DNA of 64,000 bases from Abelmoschus esculentus. Taxonomy: Eukaryota > Streptophyta > Magnoliopsida > Malvales > Malvaceae. The stretch lies in the NCBI GenBank assembly GCA_035048815.1, contig JAUCBN010000003.1:25652001-25716000 (forward strand), in the 5' to 3' direction. Position numbers and translations under genes: made by a program. A model generated the notes under the pieces. It worked only from the letters and a program-made list of their open reading frames with translations. It was not told where the DNA came from and did not search any database. Shown here piece by piece: positions 1 to 10,405 of the stretch. Position 1 is the first letter of the stretch. Every line of letters starts with the position of its first letter.

Positions 1-420
1 AATATAAATCTAATCGATTTTATCCTTATAAAAATTTATGGAATTATCAAATTAAAATTTATTGACTCTAACATTTTTTATTACTATAAAAAAATAGACT
101 AAAAATGAATTTTTTAGATTAAAAAAAATCAGAAACTATTCTAATAATTCGATAAATTCAAAATAAAAAATTATATTTAAAATTCTAGAATAGTTTTAGA
201 TAAACTAATAAAAATATATAATTATTAGAATAGTTTATCGAATTATTTTAGAAAAATACATTTATTCTAATAATTATTAGAATAAAAAATTAGACTAAAA
301 AATGTATTTCTTAGATTAAAATTTATCAGATTAAAAATTAGAAACTATTCTAATAAAAATGCATTTAAAAAAATAGTAAAAAGGATAAATGTATTTTAAA
401 ATTAAAAGGTAAAACAAATT
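1..420. repeat. AT-rich repeat with short inverted motifs
   Basis: No gene is visible. The stretch is over 80% A+T and repeats the motif ACTATTCTAATAAT and its reverse complement several times (around 131-145, 218-232, 262-290 and 345-360), with a shared TCGATAA box. This looks like the remains of a small fold-back or MITE-type element in front of the MYB promoter, but no clean terminal repeats or target duplication could be fixed. Confidence 0.35.
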
Positions 421-439
421 CAAAAATGGAGATGATTGA

Positions 440-818
440 GTTGACTCGGTGAGTGAAGCTTTTCTCTCCCTCCTATTTTCCCTCTCCTTTTGCCACCTCT
501 ACTTCCCTTCCTACTTTAGGTTTCTCACTCTTTTTCTTTTCCTTTTTCAAGAGAGGGGGAGAAAATTCAGAGCTTTTTTGCGCAATTTGAATCATCTCTC
601 TCTCTCTCTCTCTACTACATTTCTACGATCTCTTGTAAAAATTCCAAACAAAATGTGGCTTTCTGTAGTTGATTTATACATGCTTTCCTCTTTCCCCTTG
701 TTCTGATCTTTCTTTTAACAATTTACCTTTTTTTGGTTCTGGAAATCCGTGATAACTAATTAGGGATTTAGGGTTTTTGATGAGCTCTGCAAACTCATCT
801 GATCTTCAACTTATTCAG
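440..818 (+). other. 5' UTR exon of the GAMYB-like gene
   Basis: Pyrimidine-rich leader ending in a good splice donor (TTATTCAG|GTAACG at 818/819). It contains a TC microsatellite at about 595-612 and two short upstream ORFs, one at 653-706 (17 codons) and one that opens at 780 and runs through the splice junction. The transcription start is not determined; 440 is an estimate from the change in base composition. Confidence 0.55.
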
Positions 819-1223
819 GTAACGACAGATTCTTATTTTGAATTTTGGTACTTATAGTTTGATTTATTTGATGCTCAGTTGTTTGACTGTATGAAATGTG
901 AATAACATTTTGAGCTTACCTGTAGAAATGGATCTGTAAATGCAATTCGTACAAAATAGAGAGAGAAATCATTTAGGAATGGCAATAAAAATGTGATTTT
1001 CAGAATATATTGTAAGTTAAGTTGTTTGGGACTGTTTCTATTTGGTTCAGTTTTTAAATGGTAATCATAATATCATACATTGACTGTAATTTTTGTCGAA
1101 AACAAAATCGAATGTTATTCATCCTAGGTATTATGTCTCTGGTGTTGAAGAAGTCTTTTTCCCTTTTGTGTTTTTGTAATGTGGAAATATTGGCAGTGGA
1201 GCAATGCGGAAGGGTCACTCTGA
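780..1223 (+). promoter_or_regulatory. Spliced upstream ORF overlapping the MYB start
   Basis: An ATG at 780 opens a frame that reaches the donor at 818, continues after the acceptor at 1196 and stops at TGA 1221-1223. The peptide is 21 aa (begins MSSANSSDLQ). It overlaps the main ATG at 1204 in another frame, so ribosomes using it would bypass that start and could resume at the in-frame ATG at 1261. Function is inferred only from position. Confidence 0.5.
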
Positions 1224-3303
1224 TTTGTCATTAGTTGAAGAAGTTGGTAGGAGAAGCAACATGAGAGAAAGTAGTCATTTGAAGAAAGGACCTTGGACGG
1301 CGGCAGAAGATGCGATCCTGGTCGACTATGTAAAGAAGAACGGCGAGGGGAATTGGAATGCTGTGCAGAAACACTCCGGACTTTCTCGATGTGGGAAAAG
1401 CTGTCGCCTGCGTTGGACAAACCACCTAAGACCAGATTTGAAGAAGGGCATGTTTACCCCTGCTGAAGAACGTCGTATAGTTGAGCTACATGCTAAGTTG
1501 GGAAACAAATGGGCTCGAATGGCTGCTGAGGTTGGTATTTCTTTTGACATATTCAATACTAATCATTCTTTAACTTACAAAGTTGGTTTTGTAGAATACA
1601 GAATTTGCATTGATCAAAAAACTTATGCAATCTCTGATATAATATTACCATTTATATTGGGAGGTGATCATTCTTACCCATGAAGCTAATCGATGCTTGT
1701 AAATGGTCAGTTTCTGCAATGTGATAGTGATTTGCTTACTGTGTTAATTCATGTTCCTTACTCTATCCTGATATGTGGAAACTCAAAACCTATGTATTAG
1801 GTAATGATTAGCATGCTTCCATGGAGTCCCTATGCTTGGTGGGATTTTTTATGCATGGTTTACCACCCCATATAATTTGATTATGTCATACATTATAAAT
1901 TTGCTCAAGCATCGTTTTGTGGCATGATATGCAAGCTCTTCTCACATGCATGTTCTGTGTATTGCCATAGATGCTCTGCAATTCAGCATAAAATTCCAGT
2001 CTATTTCTTATATTAATATTTCCCTGAAACAAAAACTTTTCATGTGCTATTTTCTTAGTGTTTGATTCCCTTGTATGATCATTCCATCCCTTTATTTTTG
2101 TAGTTGCCTGGACGAACTGATAATGAGATAAAGAACTTCTGGAATACAAGAGTTAAGAGATTGCAACGTGCTGGCTTGCCAATTTACCCTCCCGATGTGT
2201 GCTTGCAAGTAAAGATAAGTCAAGAAGAGGGTTATAATGTGGCGTCATTGCCAAATCAGGACTCCTTTGGTTCCTATCTCTTGCAGTCAGATGCTTTTGA
2301 GCTTCCGCATGTGGAATTTGAGAATCTAGAACACAACCAACAATATTTTTCTTATTCACCGGAAGTTCTCAACATTCCACCAAAAACTATTGGTCCATCC
2401 CATGGCTATGGCCATATGTTCCCAATGGCATGCTCTCCTAAGCATCTTCAGGGAAGTGTCAGCAATTATATCTCAATGCCCAACCCGTTGACTGATTTTG
2501 CTTGTGAGGAAAATTATGATGAGCCCTACATATCATCTTCTCCATATGATTCTGATTTCAGTACCAATGACTACTCATCATTTGGTATACCTCCCTGTAC
2601 TGATGCCTTTCTAAGCAATAATTTCTCTCCTTCTGAGCCCTTGTCTGGGCCTATGAACATGGAGCTCCCTTCATACCAATATTCAGATTATCAACAAGAT
2701 AGCCGGGTCAATACTTCAGTCCCACTATCCTTTGTTGAGTCTGTTGATTCTCTGATCCAGTCCCCTCCGATGAAGCGGGCCAAATCAGATATACTTACAC
2801 TGCAAAACAGCGGCCTTCTGGAAGCAGTACTTTATGAGTCGCAGAAACTTAAAAGCTCAAAGGACGATTCTTGTCAGCAGTCTTCTACTTTGATGTCTGA
2901 TGATGTAACTGATTTCCCCTCAAAGGACTGCGAATTAGAATTTGAAGCACACTGTGACTCAAATTCTCCTTCAGCTCATTCTGCTGCCTCGGCCCTTAGT
3001 GAACACACTCCCGTTGGTGGAAGCTTATCAAATGAACTACAATTTGTCGAGAGCATTCTAGGTAAGAGATCTTTTGCAACCAATGAATTTTGTGGCATGA
3101 ATTAATAGTATTTTGTATTGATACAATTCATCATGATTCCTGCAGGATGCAACGACGATAACGAAACCCTGAATCAGATGTCCATTTCCCAACTAGACGA
3201 TTTTCTCGGACTTGGTCAGTTTGGTCATAGCAATGGGTGCATGAGAGAAAAACCCATCGTGACCGATGTTATAGCGGCACTTTTGGGAGAAGATACTTGC
3301 TGA
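1204..3303 (+). CDS. GAMYB-like R2R3-MYB transcription factor
   Basis: Nuclear DNA-binding activator of the GAMYB group (Arabidopsis MYB33/65/101 relatives), which in that family acts in gibberellin response, anther/pollen development and seed. Coding exons are 1204-1530, 2104-3061 and 3146-3303, giving 480 aa; all junctions are GT-AG. R2 (about residues 29-80) reads KKGPWTAAEDAIL...NWNAVQKHSGLSRCGKSC, and R3 (about 81-131) has the usual Phe in place of the first Trp (GMFTPAEER) followed by LPGRTDNEIKNFWNTRVKR. The second intron splits R3 exactly before LPGRTDNE. The rest is a Ser/Pro/Asp-rich activation region with a short acidic C-terminal tail. A miR159 site lies in exon 3. The ATG at 1204 is chosen as first in frame; a second ATG at 1261 is an alternative because an upstream ORF overlaps the first. 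The frame running past 1530 is only intron read-through. Confidence 0.92.
2660..2680 (+). promoter_or_regulatory. miR159 target site in the GAMYB coding region
   Basis: T followed by GGAGCTCCCTTCATACCAAT. As I recall the MYB33/65 site it differs at one position (T to A near the 3' end of the site). It encodes MELPSYQ, the peptide the site encodes in the family. The cleavage region GAGCTCCCTTC is intact. In the family, miR159 silences GAMYB transcripts in vegetative tissue. Confidence 0.9.
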
Positions 3304-4000
3304 CAGGTACTAGAAAACTCTTCTTGTATTCGAGGTGCTAGCATGTCAACCTTCCGAAGATCATCGAAATTGCTCGGAACCTGAATTTCCTTTACAATCT
3401 TTCCCCCTTGTTGGAAGTTTTAAGATTTTTGCCACTTTCTGAACTGTTGGAGTAGGTGTTGGATTAGTTTCTATGTAACTAATTGTCATTTAGCTTTTGC
3501 TACCTTATGGTTGACATTTGAGGCAAATGAAAGTGTGGTTGTGGCACTTGAACAAACAGATTGTAGGCATTTGAATTTCTAAGTTGCTTATCATAGATAT
3601 GTTGATAAAAGTATTGGGGTTTATGGTCCAAAGATCCTTGAATTTTACAGGATAGAACAACAATTTAAGTAGCCAAGAAAGTGTTGAAAAACGAGACAAA
3701 TAAAAAAAAATTATAAAAAATAAAGAGATAAATATTATTATGAATATTTTTTAAAAATTAAAAATATTATAGATTTAATTTTATATCGAATCAAATTAAA
3801 TATTTTACACTATAAAACTCAAACCCAACCTAAACAGCTAAATTTATTGTTTTTATTAAAAATTCGACCCAATTGAATCGGGTAAAATTCTCGTCCCTAA
3901 ATGGTATAGGTTTGTCTAGGTCTAGAGCCTTCTAAATGTTAAGTTGGGAGGTCATTTTCGTAATTCAATAGAAACCCTAAATCCACCTTAAACCTTACTC
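3304..4000. other. Intergenic: MYB 3' UTR, then AT-rich spacer
   Basis: The first ~200 bases are probably the MYB 3' untranslated region (a possible donor CAG|GTACT follows the stop). From about 3700 the DNA is AT-rich with short low-complexity runs and phrases such as AAAATTCGACCCAATTGAATCGGG, which look like an eroded transposon. From about 3960 it becomes the pyrimidine-rich leader of the chaperonin gene. Confidence 0.4.
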
Positions 4001-4090
4001 TCTCCCTTCCTTTTCAAATCAATCCCCTGACAGTCAATTCCATCGCAGAAAGCAGCTCATTTCCTTCTCCTTTCTCTCAGAACAAACAAC

Positions 4091-5420
4091 ATGGCAAAGC
4101 GTTTGATTCCTTCATTTAATCGCATTTTGGTGGAGAAAATAATCCCTCCTTCTAAAACCAACTCTGGAATCTTGCTTCCCGAGAAGACACCCAAGGTTTT
4201 TAAGTCACCCTCTCAATTCACTAACCTTGGGTTTGTGTTATTTTCCTTCTAATTTTTGTTGTTGTTGTTTTAATTGTTTCAGTTGAACTCTGGAAAAGTG
4301 ATAGCAGTTGGACCAGGAGCGCGAGACAGAGATGGAAACCATATCCCAGTTAATCTAAAGGAAGGAGATACAGTCCTTTTGCCTGAATATGGAGGCACAG
4401 AAGTCAAGCTTGGTGAAAAAGAGTTAGTCTTTTCTTTTACATACTTTTCTTAAGACCTTGCTATAGCATTACTTTTTACTGCTTTTGTTTGTGAATATGT
4501 TCTGGCTGTTGTTTTCCGTTTTTCGAATAATTGTTTAAAGCTTAAAATGTTTAATTCTCATTGTCAGAAAAGGGTTTCACCCCATTCTTGGTAATTAATG
4601 CTGTTTTGAATCAGTCTTGCATATTGTAAGTTGTATGGTGTTCATAGGATGTAATTTTTTTTTTTGTTGGACAACTTAAAGCTACATTTGGTGCAAATTA
4701 TAAGTTACTTTAGCCTTGAATACATAGAGATAGCAGTAATTCCTCTAATACCTTTACCTATATGTATATGCATATATATACATATATATCTTGTTTAAGG
4801 TTATAGTGCCAAATTGCCAATAGGATGGCGAAGTTGGATCTTTCTTATCATTTTCCAACTTCACCACCTATTAGAAACCTCTGTAGCCTGGTTGGCTAAA
4901 CAGGTTATCAAGGTCATTTGGCAGCCATCGCCCTTGGTTTTTATCTTATTGTACTCCCCATTGCTTTTACTATTAGTCATTGATGGTGTGGTTTACGGTC
5001 TGCGGTTAAAGCTTTGCTTCCCCATCCATTTAAAACGTCATAAGTTGGAAGTCTAGATGCAGTAGGTGAATGAGAGCAAGCTGAAGTCTTTGCCTGCTGT
5101 TGACTATGATAAAAGTAGTTGTATTCATCTTCACTTTGTATCGTAATTTGCTCGTCACTGTTAGATTTCTGCAAACATGATAACATCTTATGAATTGTGG
5201 ATTGTGGATTCTTCATTTTCGTGAAATAATCTATTTCTGCACATTTTCGAACATGTGTGCGAGATTATACCTCTAAATATATGAGGAGAAAATGTTTAGG
5301 AAAAAGTTATGCATCATTGGCATACTTTCTTTTCGTTTCTAACTTCATTTTCTTCCCAACCAAATGTTCAGGTATCACCTATACAGAGATGATGATATCT
5401 TGGGAACCCTTCATGACTGA
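4091..5420 (+). CDS. CPN10: Mitochondrial-type chaperonin 10 (GroES homologue)
   Basis: Co-chaperonin that caps the Cpn60 ring and helps fold imported proteins, expected in the mitochondrial matrix. Exons are 4091-4195, 4283-4422 and 5372-5420, giving 97 aa, the normal length for a single Cpn10 domain (the double-length plastid Cpn20 is excluded). The protein starts MAKRLIPSFNRILVEKI, carries the mobile-loop region around SKTNSGILLPEK (residues 21-32), then GKVIAVGPGARDRDG and KEGDTVLLPEYGGTEVKLGE, and ends YHLYRDDDILGTLHD. There is no cleavable presequence, as usual for mitochondrial Cpn10, which keeps its N-terminus. Intron 2 (949 bp) contains a TA-rich microsatellite near 4759-4790. The copy looks intact. 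Confidence 0.93.
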
Positions 5421-5665
5421 TTTGCAACTTTGGACTGTAGACTTGGATTCTCTCATTCAAATATGTTTGCCTTGGACTTATGAGACTCGTATTTTACAGC
5501 ATTTTTAAGACTATTTGTTTGTAGGCATTTTGGATTGGAAAAAGAAATGTTGCCTAAAATCTTCCATCAATAATCCCTTTTACATTTTGGTTTATGCCGC
5601 CTCTAAGCTATTCATGGGAACATAATTGAAAATTCTAGAATGCACAAACTCATATGAATTATTCA

Positions 5666-8600
5666 TAGGGATTTGGATCAGATTTTATAAAATCCAAGTT
5701 CAATCTAATTAATATTCGAACTTTTAAAAAAAATCTAAGTTTGAATCTAGATCCATTTAAATAAATTCAAATCTAATCCAATAAAATATCTAAAGTTCAA
5801 ATCCAAAAGTCCAAATTCAATTATTTTTTAATGTAACCCCTCGACCCAGTCTAGACGTCACTCGACTCGAACGAGTTACACGGGGAATACCGAGGTTAAT
5901 CCGAAGGCTCACCTCGATAAACAACCCCAAAAAATTTATCTTTTATCGCGGAGACTAAAGAGTAATGAGTCCTAATTTAATCGAACAAGTTTTAAGGATC
6001 TAACTATAATTTTTAGAATTTTATACCCTGATTGTGAAATTAAGGTTATCAATAATTAATTAAGTATATTTCATGCTTCATTATAAACAACACTCAAGTT
6101 CAAACATAGGGATATCAAGAATCAAACTTTAAAATAACTATATTAATACTAAAAGAATATCATTGAGCAATTTAATTCAATGTCAAAAGCTAACATCAAC
6201 TTTGATATTCATCAAATATGTATAAGCATATAATCATTTCAAGTCTCAAAAGCATAGACATTATTCACAATATGATAACCCATCCTCATTGCTCTCTCAC
6301 TACTACTAATGTTATAAAGACACACTTAAGCTTTCACTTGACGATTACTTGGAACCTTGCTTCTCTTTGTTGTCTCCACATCAAATACTCTGCATTACAA
6401 GGTAAATGAGAGGGTAAACATAAGTTTAGTGAGTGAATAAAACAAGTATAAAAACACCTTGTAACGCAGTCCATATTAAACCAATTTTATCAATTTAAAA
6501 ACATGCTCTTTATAAAACAAAACACACATGGATAACAATGTCACTTTTAAAACTCGGTAAGTGTCATCAAACCATGGCTAATAATGTCATCATCAAATTT
6601 TTGTAAAAACCATTTTATAATCACATGCTTTAAAGGCTAAAACACAAGTCTTACATGCTACTCTCATAGCAATGCTTACACGTGCACCTCAATGCACAAA
6701 GCTCAAGTCTTACATGCTAACAACATAGCAATGCTCAAATCACATACATACCAATGTATAAAACCTCGCATGCATAATACCATATGCAATCAAGTGAAAA
6801 ACATGACATTTACTTTAGAAAAGTAAAAACATATATTGGTGCTAGTGATCTGATTTGTACCACTCTAAATCGTTAGGATAAACGGGCAACCGCATGTTAG
6901 TACTACTCCCAGAGCATGCGCATGTTGATACCACTCTCAACATGAATTATCTCACCTTGGTATCCGGTGACAGTACCACTCCGATCAACCCGTATGTGAC
7001 AGTACCACTCTCATCACATAGCATTAGAATAAAAGCAAAATGCAACACACAAGAAATTTATACACGTACGATTTTTGAATGTTTATAGTGCACTCTAGAC
7101 CCTATTGATCGATCAACTTATCCCATAAGTTTCATCACTTAACTAGCCAATATATTATCAAAAACCAATGCTCAACATTTAATTCAAAACAGAATTCAAA
7201 TTACATGTATCTCACTTTTTACGCATCACTTGCAAACACCGATAAAATCACTTTTATCTTATTTTTCAAAATAAAAATCGTGGGAACATTGAATTCATAT
7301 AAAATCTCTTTAAAAACAGTCTCATGAGCATTTATATACATGCATAATCACATATGCACAACACAATAAGAGCATAACAAATAACGTTGTAAAAACAAGG
7401 TATAATATGGGAACCTTTAAGAAAGCAATACTTAAAACTTACTTCCGAGTATAGGGAGGTTTTTTAAACCTTTCTTACATCCCAAACCTTTGAAAACACA
7501 TTTAAAACCATGCCAAATAGGCAGCCTCATAATCCCCTCACCGATAACCGATACTTGCTCGTCAAACCACCAAAATGAACTGGAATGCCTTCAAACGCTA
7601 CCGCCTAACTCTTGTCATGTTTCAAGAATCAAAACCAAGGGGTTTAATGCTTCTAAACTCACAAAAGAAACCAACAATTCGGATCCCTACACAACAACTC
7701 TTAAAACCTATCAAAACTTAAACCAAAAACTTGTCGGAACATACCAAACTTCACTTAAGCCTATAGCCCGAGATTAGAGATATTAAAAACACTTTATAAA
7801 TATTCTAACACATTAAAAATAATTCATTTAAGACCCAAAAACAGTGGGTAAAAATCCTTGAACGAAAATTGAGATTTTTAGCCGAAAAACCGATTTTTAT
7901 AAAATTAAAGGATTAAAAGAATTTCTCCAAGCCAAGAACTTGAGAATTTCAGTAAAAAACTTTATTGTTCTAGAGGATTGACAAAATCTCACCTCCAAAA
8001 CTGATCCAATTGCTTTCCGAGTTTTAAAACGAGAAAACGATGAGAAAACAAGAAAATTTGAAGGAAAAAAGTTAAGATAATTATTATAAACGATTTTCAT
8101 TGAAAAAGAATGAGTTTTTACCTTAAAAACCTGATGAACGGCTGCCTTCAAAGAGAGAAAACGAAAATTAGAAAAATATGTGATGTTTAGGTTAATTAAA
8201 ATGGGTTTTAAGAGTTTTAAGTTGAGTTTAATTGAGTTATTTAATTTAAAATAGATTTTGGGCTTAATTAATTAATATTTGGAGAGCCTAGACCAATTAG
8301 GATTATAATTGGATCAAAGCCCCTTAAAGATTCAAAGTTTTAGTTTGTTTCATAAAATTATCCCTAAATTTTCAATTTTTACAAAACGGTCACTAATTTC
8401 AAAATCTTAGGGTTTCAAGGGTCGATTTTCAAAATTGATTTGGCCAAAGTCTAATATATATTATTTAAGGATTTTAGAATATTTTTCCTCACTTTATTTT
8501 GATAGAAAACTAATTTTTAGGTATTTAATCCCGAACTAGGTTAAACCGACAAAATCGGTTCACCAGAACTCTAAACCGGCCTCTAAACTTCTAGGCCTAA

Positions 8601-8966
8601 ATTTGGGGTGTTACATTTAAAGTAATAATTTAAATTAATATCTTTAAATGAAAAAATTAATTTGTATCAAACAAATATTTTTAATTTTATAGCACAAACA
8701 AATCTCAATAAATATTATAATTCAATATAAAACAAATTAAAGTAACAACTTAAATTTTTTAAATCTAAAAATTTTAAATATTTTTATTCAGATTTATATA
8801 TGATCAGATTTATATCAGATATGAATTCAGATTTGATCATGACAATATCCATATTAGATCCATCTCCTATTAGGACTCGAACCTTTTGTTTGGATTCAGA
8901 TTTTTTTAATTAGAATTGGATCAAATTTTTTCTTCGAATCGGATTCAGATTATATTATCATCCCTA
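5666..8966. mobile_element. Old AT-rich repeat surrounding a solo LTR
   Basis: Degenerate phrases of the type AAATCCAAGTTCAATC / GGATTCAGATTTGATC flank the solo LTR on both sides. The outer limits are TAGGGAT (5666-5672) and its inverse ATCCCTA (8960-8966), so the LTR seems to have landed in an older element with inverted ends, perhaps a MITE. No clear target duplication was found, and the boundaries are tentative. Confidence 0.35.
5832..8615. mobile_element. Solo LTR, 2.8 kb, TSD TTTAA
   Basis: Begins TGTAACCCCTCG and ends GGGGTGTTACA, with an exact 5-bp duplication TTTAA at 5827-5831 and 8616-8620. There is no internal domain, polypurine tract or second LTR, so it is a single LTR left by recombination. 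The near-palindromic ends (TGTAAC...GTTACA) leave its orientation open. Ends of this kind are familiar from plant Ty3/gypsy chromoviruses with long LTRs; the family assignment is an inference. The short frames inside it are not genes. Confidence 0.88.
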
Positions 8967-10405
8967 ACTATTCATGATAATAAATGCAAGATGTGTCTTT
9001 GTATGTTTAAGGATTATCAAATTTGGAGAAATTATTGTAGGATTTTGGTTTATCACGTCATTATGGTTTTATTCAATAAAATTTATCTGAAGATTTATCT
9101 TTAAAAGATAGATAAATTTATTACTAGATAAAAATATAAATAATGCGATGAGTTTGATTCATTTAATATTTTAAGAACTTTTTATTACATTGTGCATCAT
9201 TTTACTTCAATAAAAAGAATTCCCCTCTACGAGAATTATGTGAAATGTTCAAGTAAATGGGCTGTTACTCCAATTCCTGCAACTACAAAATACAAAATCT
9301 TGAAGAGGTGATATGTTTTAGTTACACCTTGTTCGATATAACGGAAGTAAAAGAGATGGTAATTGTGAAATTTGAGATAAAAGTAGAAGATATTGTTATG
9401 TATGAATATATTATTTTATTTTCAAAATTTTAGCCTTATATTTTTCCTTTATTTTTAACATGGACTATTATAATAGAGTTTATTATTTAGGTTATGAAAC
9501 TAAATGTATAAGGTTTAATGTTTATGGTCTAGAGTTTGTAGTTTATGTTTAGGGTTTAATATTTAGGTTCGGAGTTTGAGGTTTGAAGGTTGGTTTTATT
9601 GTTTAGGGTTTATAATTTAGGGTTCAATATTTGAGTTTTAGGGTATTATATTTATGATTTAAAATTTAAGATTTTAGGGTTTAAAGTTTAGAATTTAAGT
9701 TTAATGATTTAGTATTTGAAATTTGATGTTTGGGTGTTATTTTTTAGGGTTTAGAGTTTGTATTCTCTACGCAAAAATTCACCTCAAAAGAAAGATAATG
9801 CAGGCTAAAATTATATAATTAGCTATAAACGAACCAATGTTTATACTTAAGAGGATCCAACCCCTTATAAGGAGTTATGCACCCAAAATGAAGAGACACA
9901 TAACCCCTGCCTAGACCAAGAACCATAGCCAAGCTCCCCTGTATATCCATTATAATCCCCCTTCATCACCATCCGAACCACCAGAGATCTTCGGTCTAAA
10001 AGTGTTGCACGCCCATAGGATCAACAATCCCACATTTGTTTGATCTTTGCAATTTTCTTTTTGTTTAAAAAATGAACCAAGTTATCCAAAATCAAAATTG
10101 CATAGTTTTAATCAGATTACAGTATATTCAGAGAAATGCAGGAGTGAGATTATATAGCATTGAGTTCAAAATTGGGGCAAAAGCCAAAACGAAGCTCTTC
10201 CAACTTCCATAAGCATAGACGAACCAGAGTTTTAATCGAAAGTCTACGCTTTAACTAGACTGTCTTAGTTTTTCGAATGTAGGTTACATTGTGAATGACT
10301 GTCAAATATGATGAAACTCATTTAACAATGCACAACAAGGATGGTTTTGATCACAAACAAGACAGAACAGGTACTAGCCATGAAGGGACCATCTGTTCAG
10401 CAGTT
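8967..10405. other. Intergenic with TTTAGGG-like degenerate repeats
   Basis: No gene seen. Between about 9470 and 9760 there are many imperfect TTTAGGGTTTA units (plant telomere-like, plus strand) in AT-rich DNA. From 9780 to 10380 the sequence is more complex, with no coding frame; its last part is probably the 3' untranslated region of the minus-strand gene that ends at 10406. Confidence 0.4.

Noticed and set aside
1204..1683. 159-aa frame as a complete short MYB
   Set aside because: From 1531 it reads into an intron (GAG|GTTGG); the R3 repeat resumes exactly at 2104, giving the full R2R3 protein.
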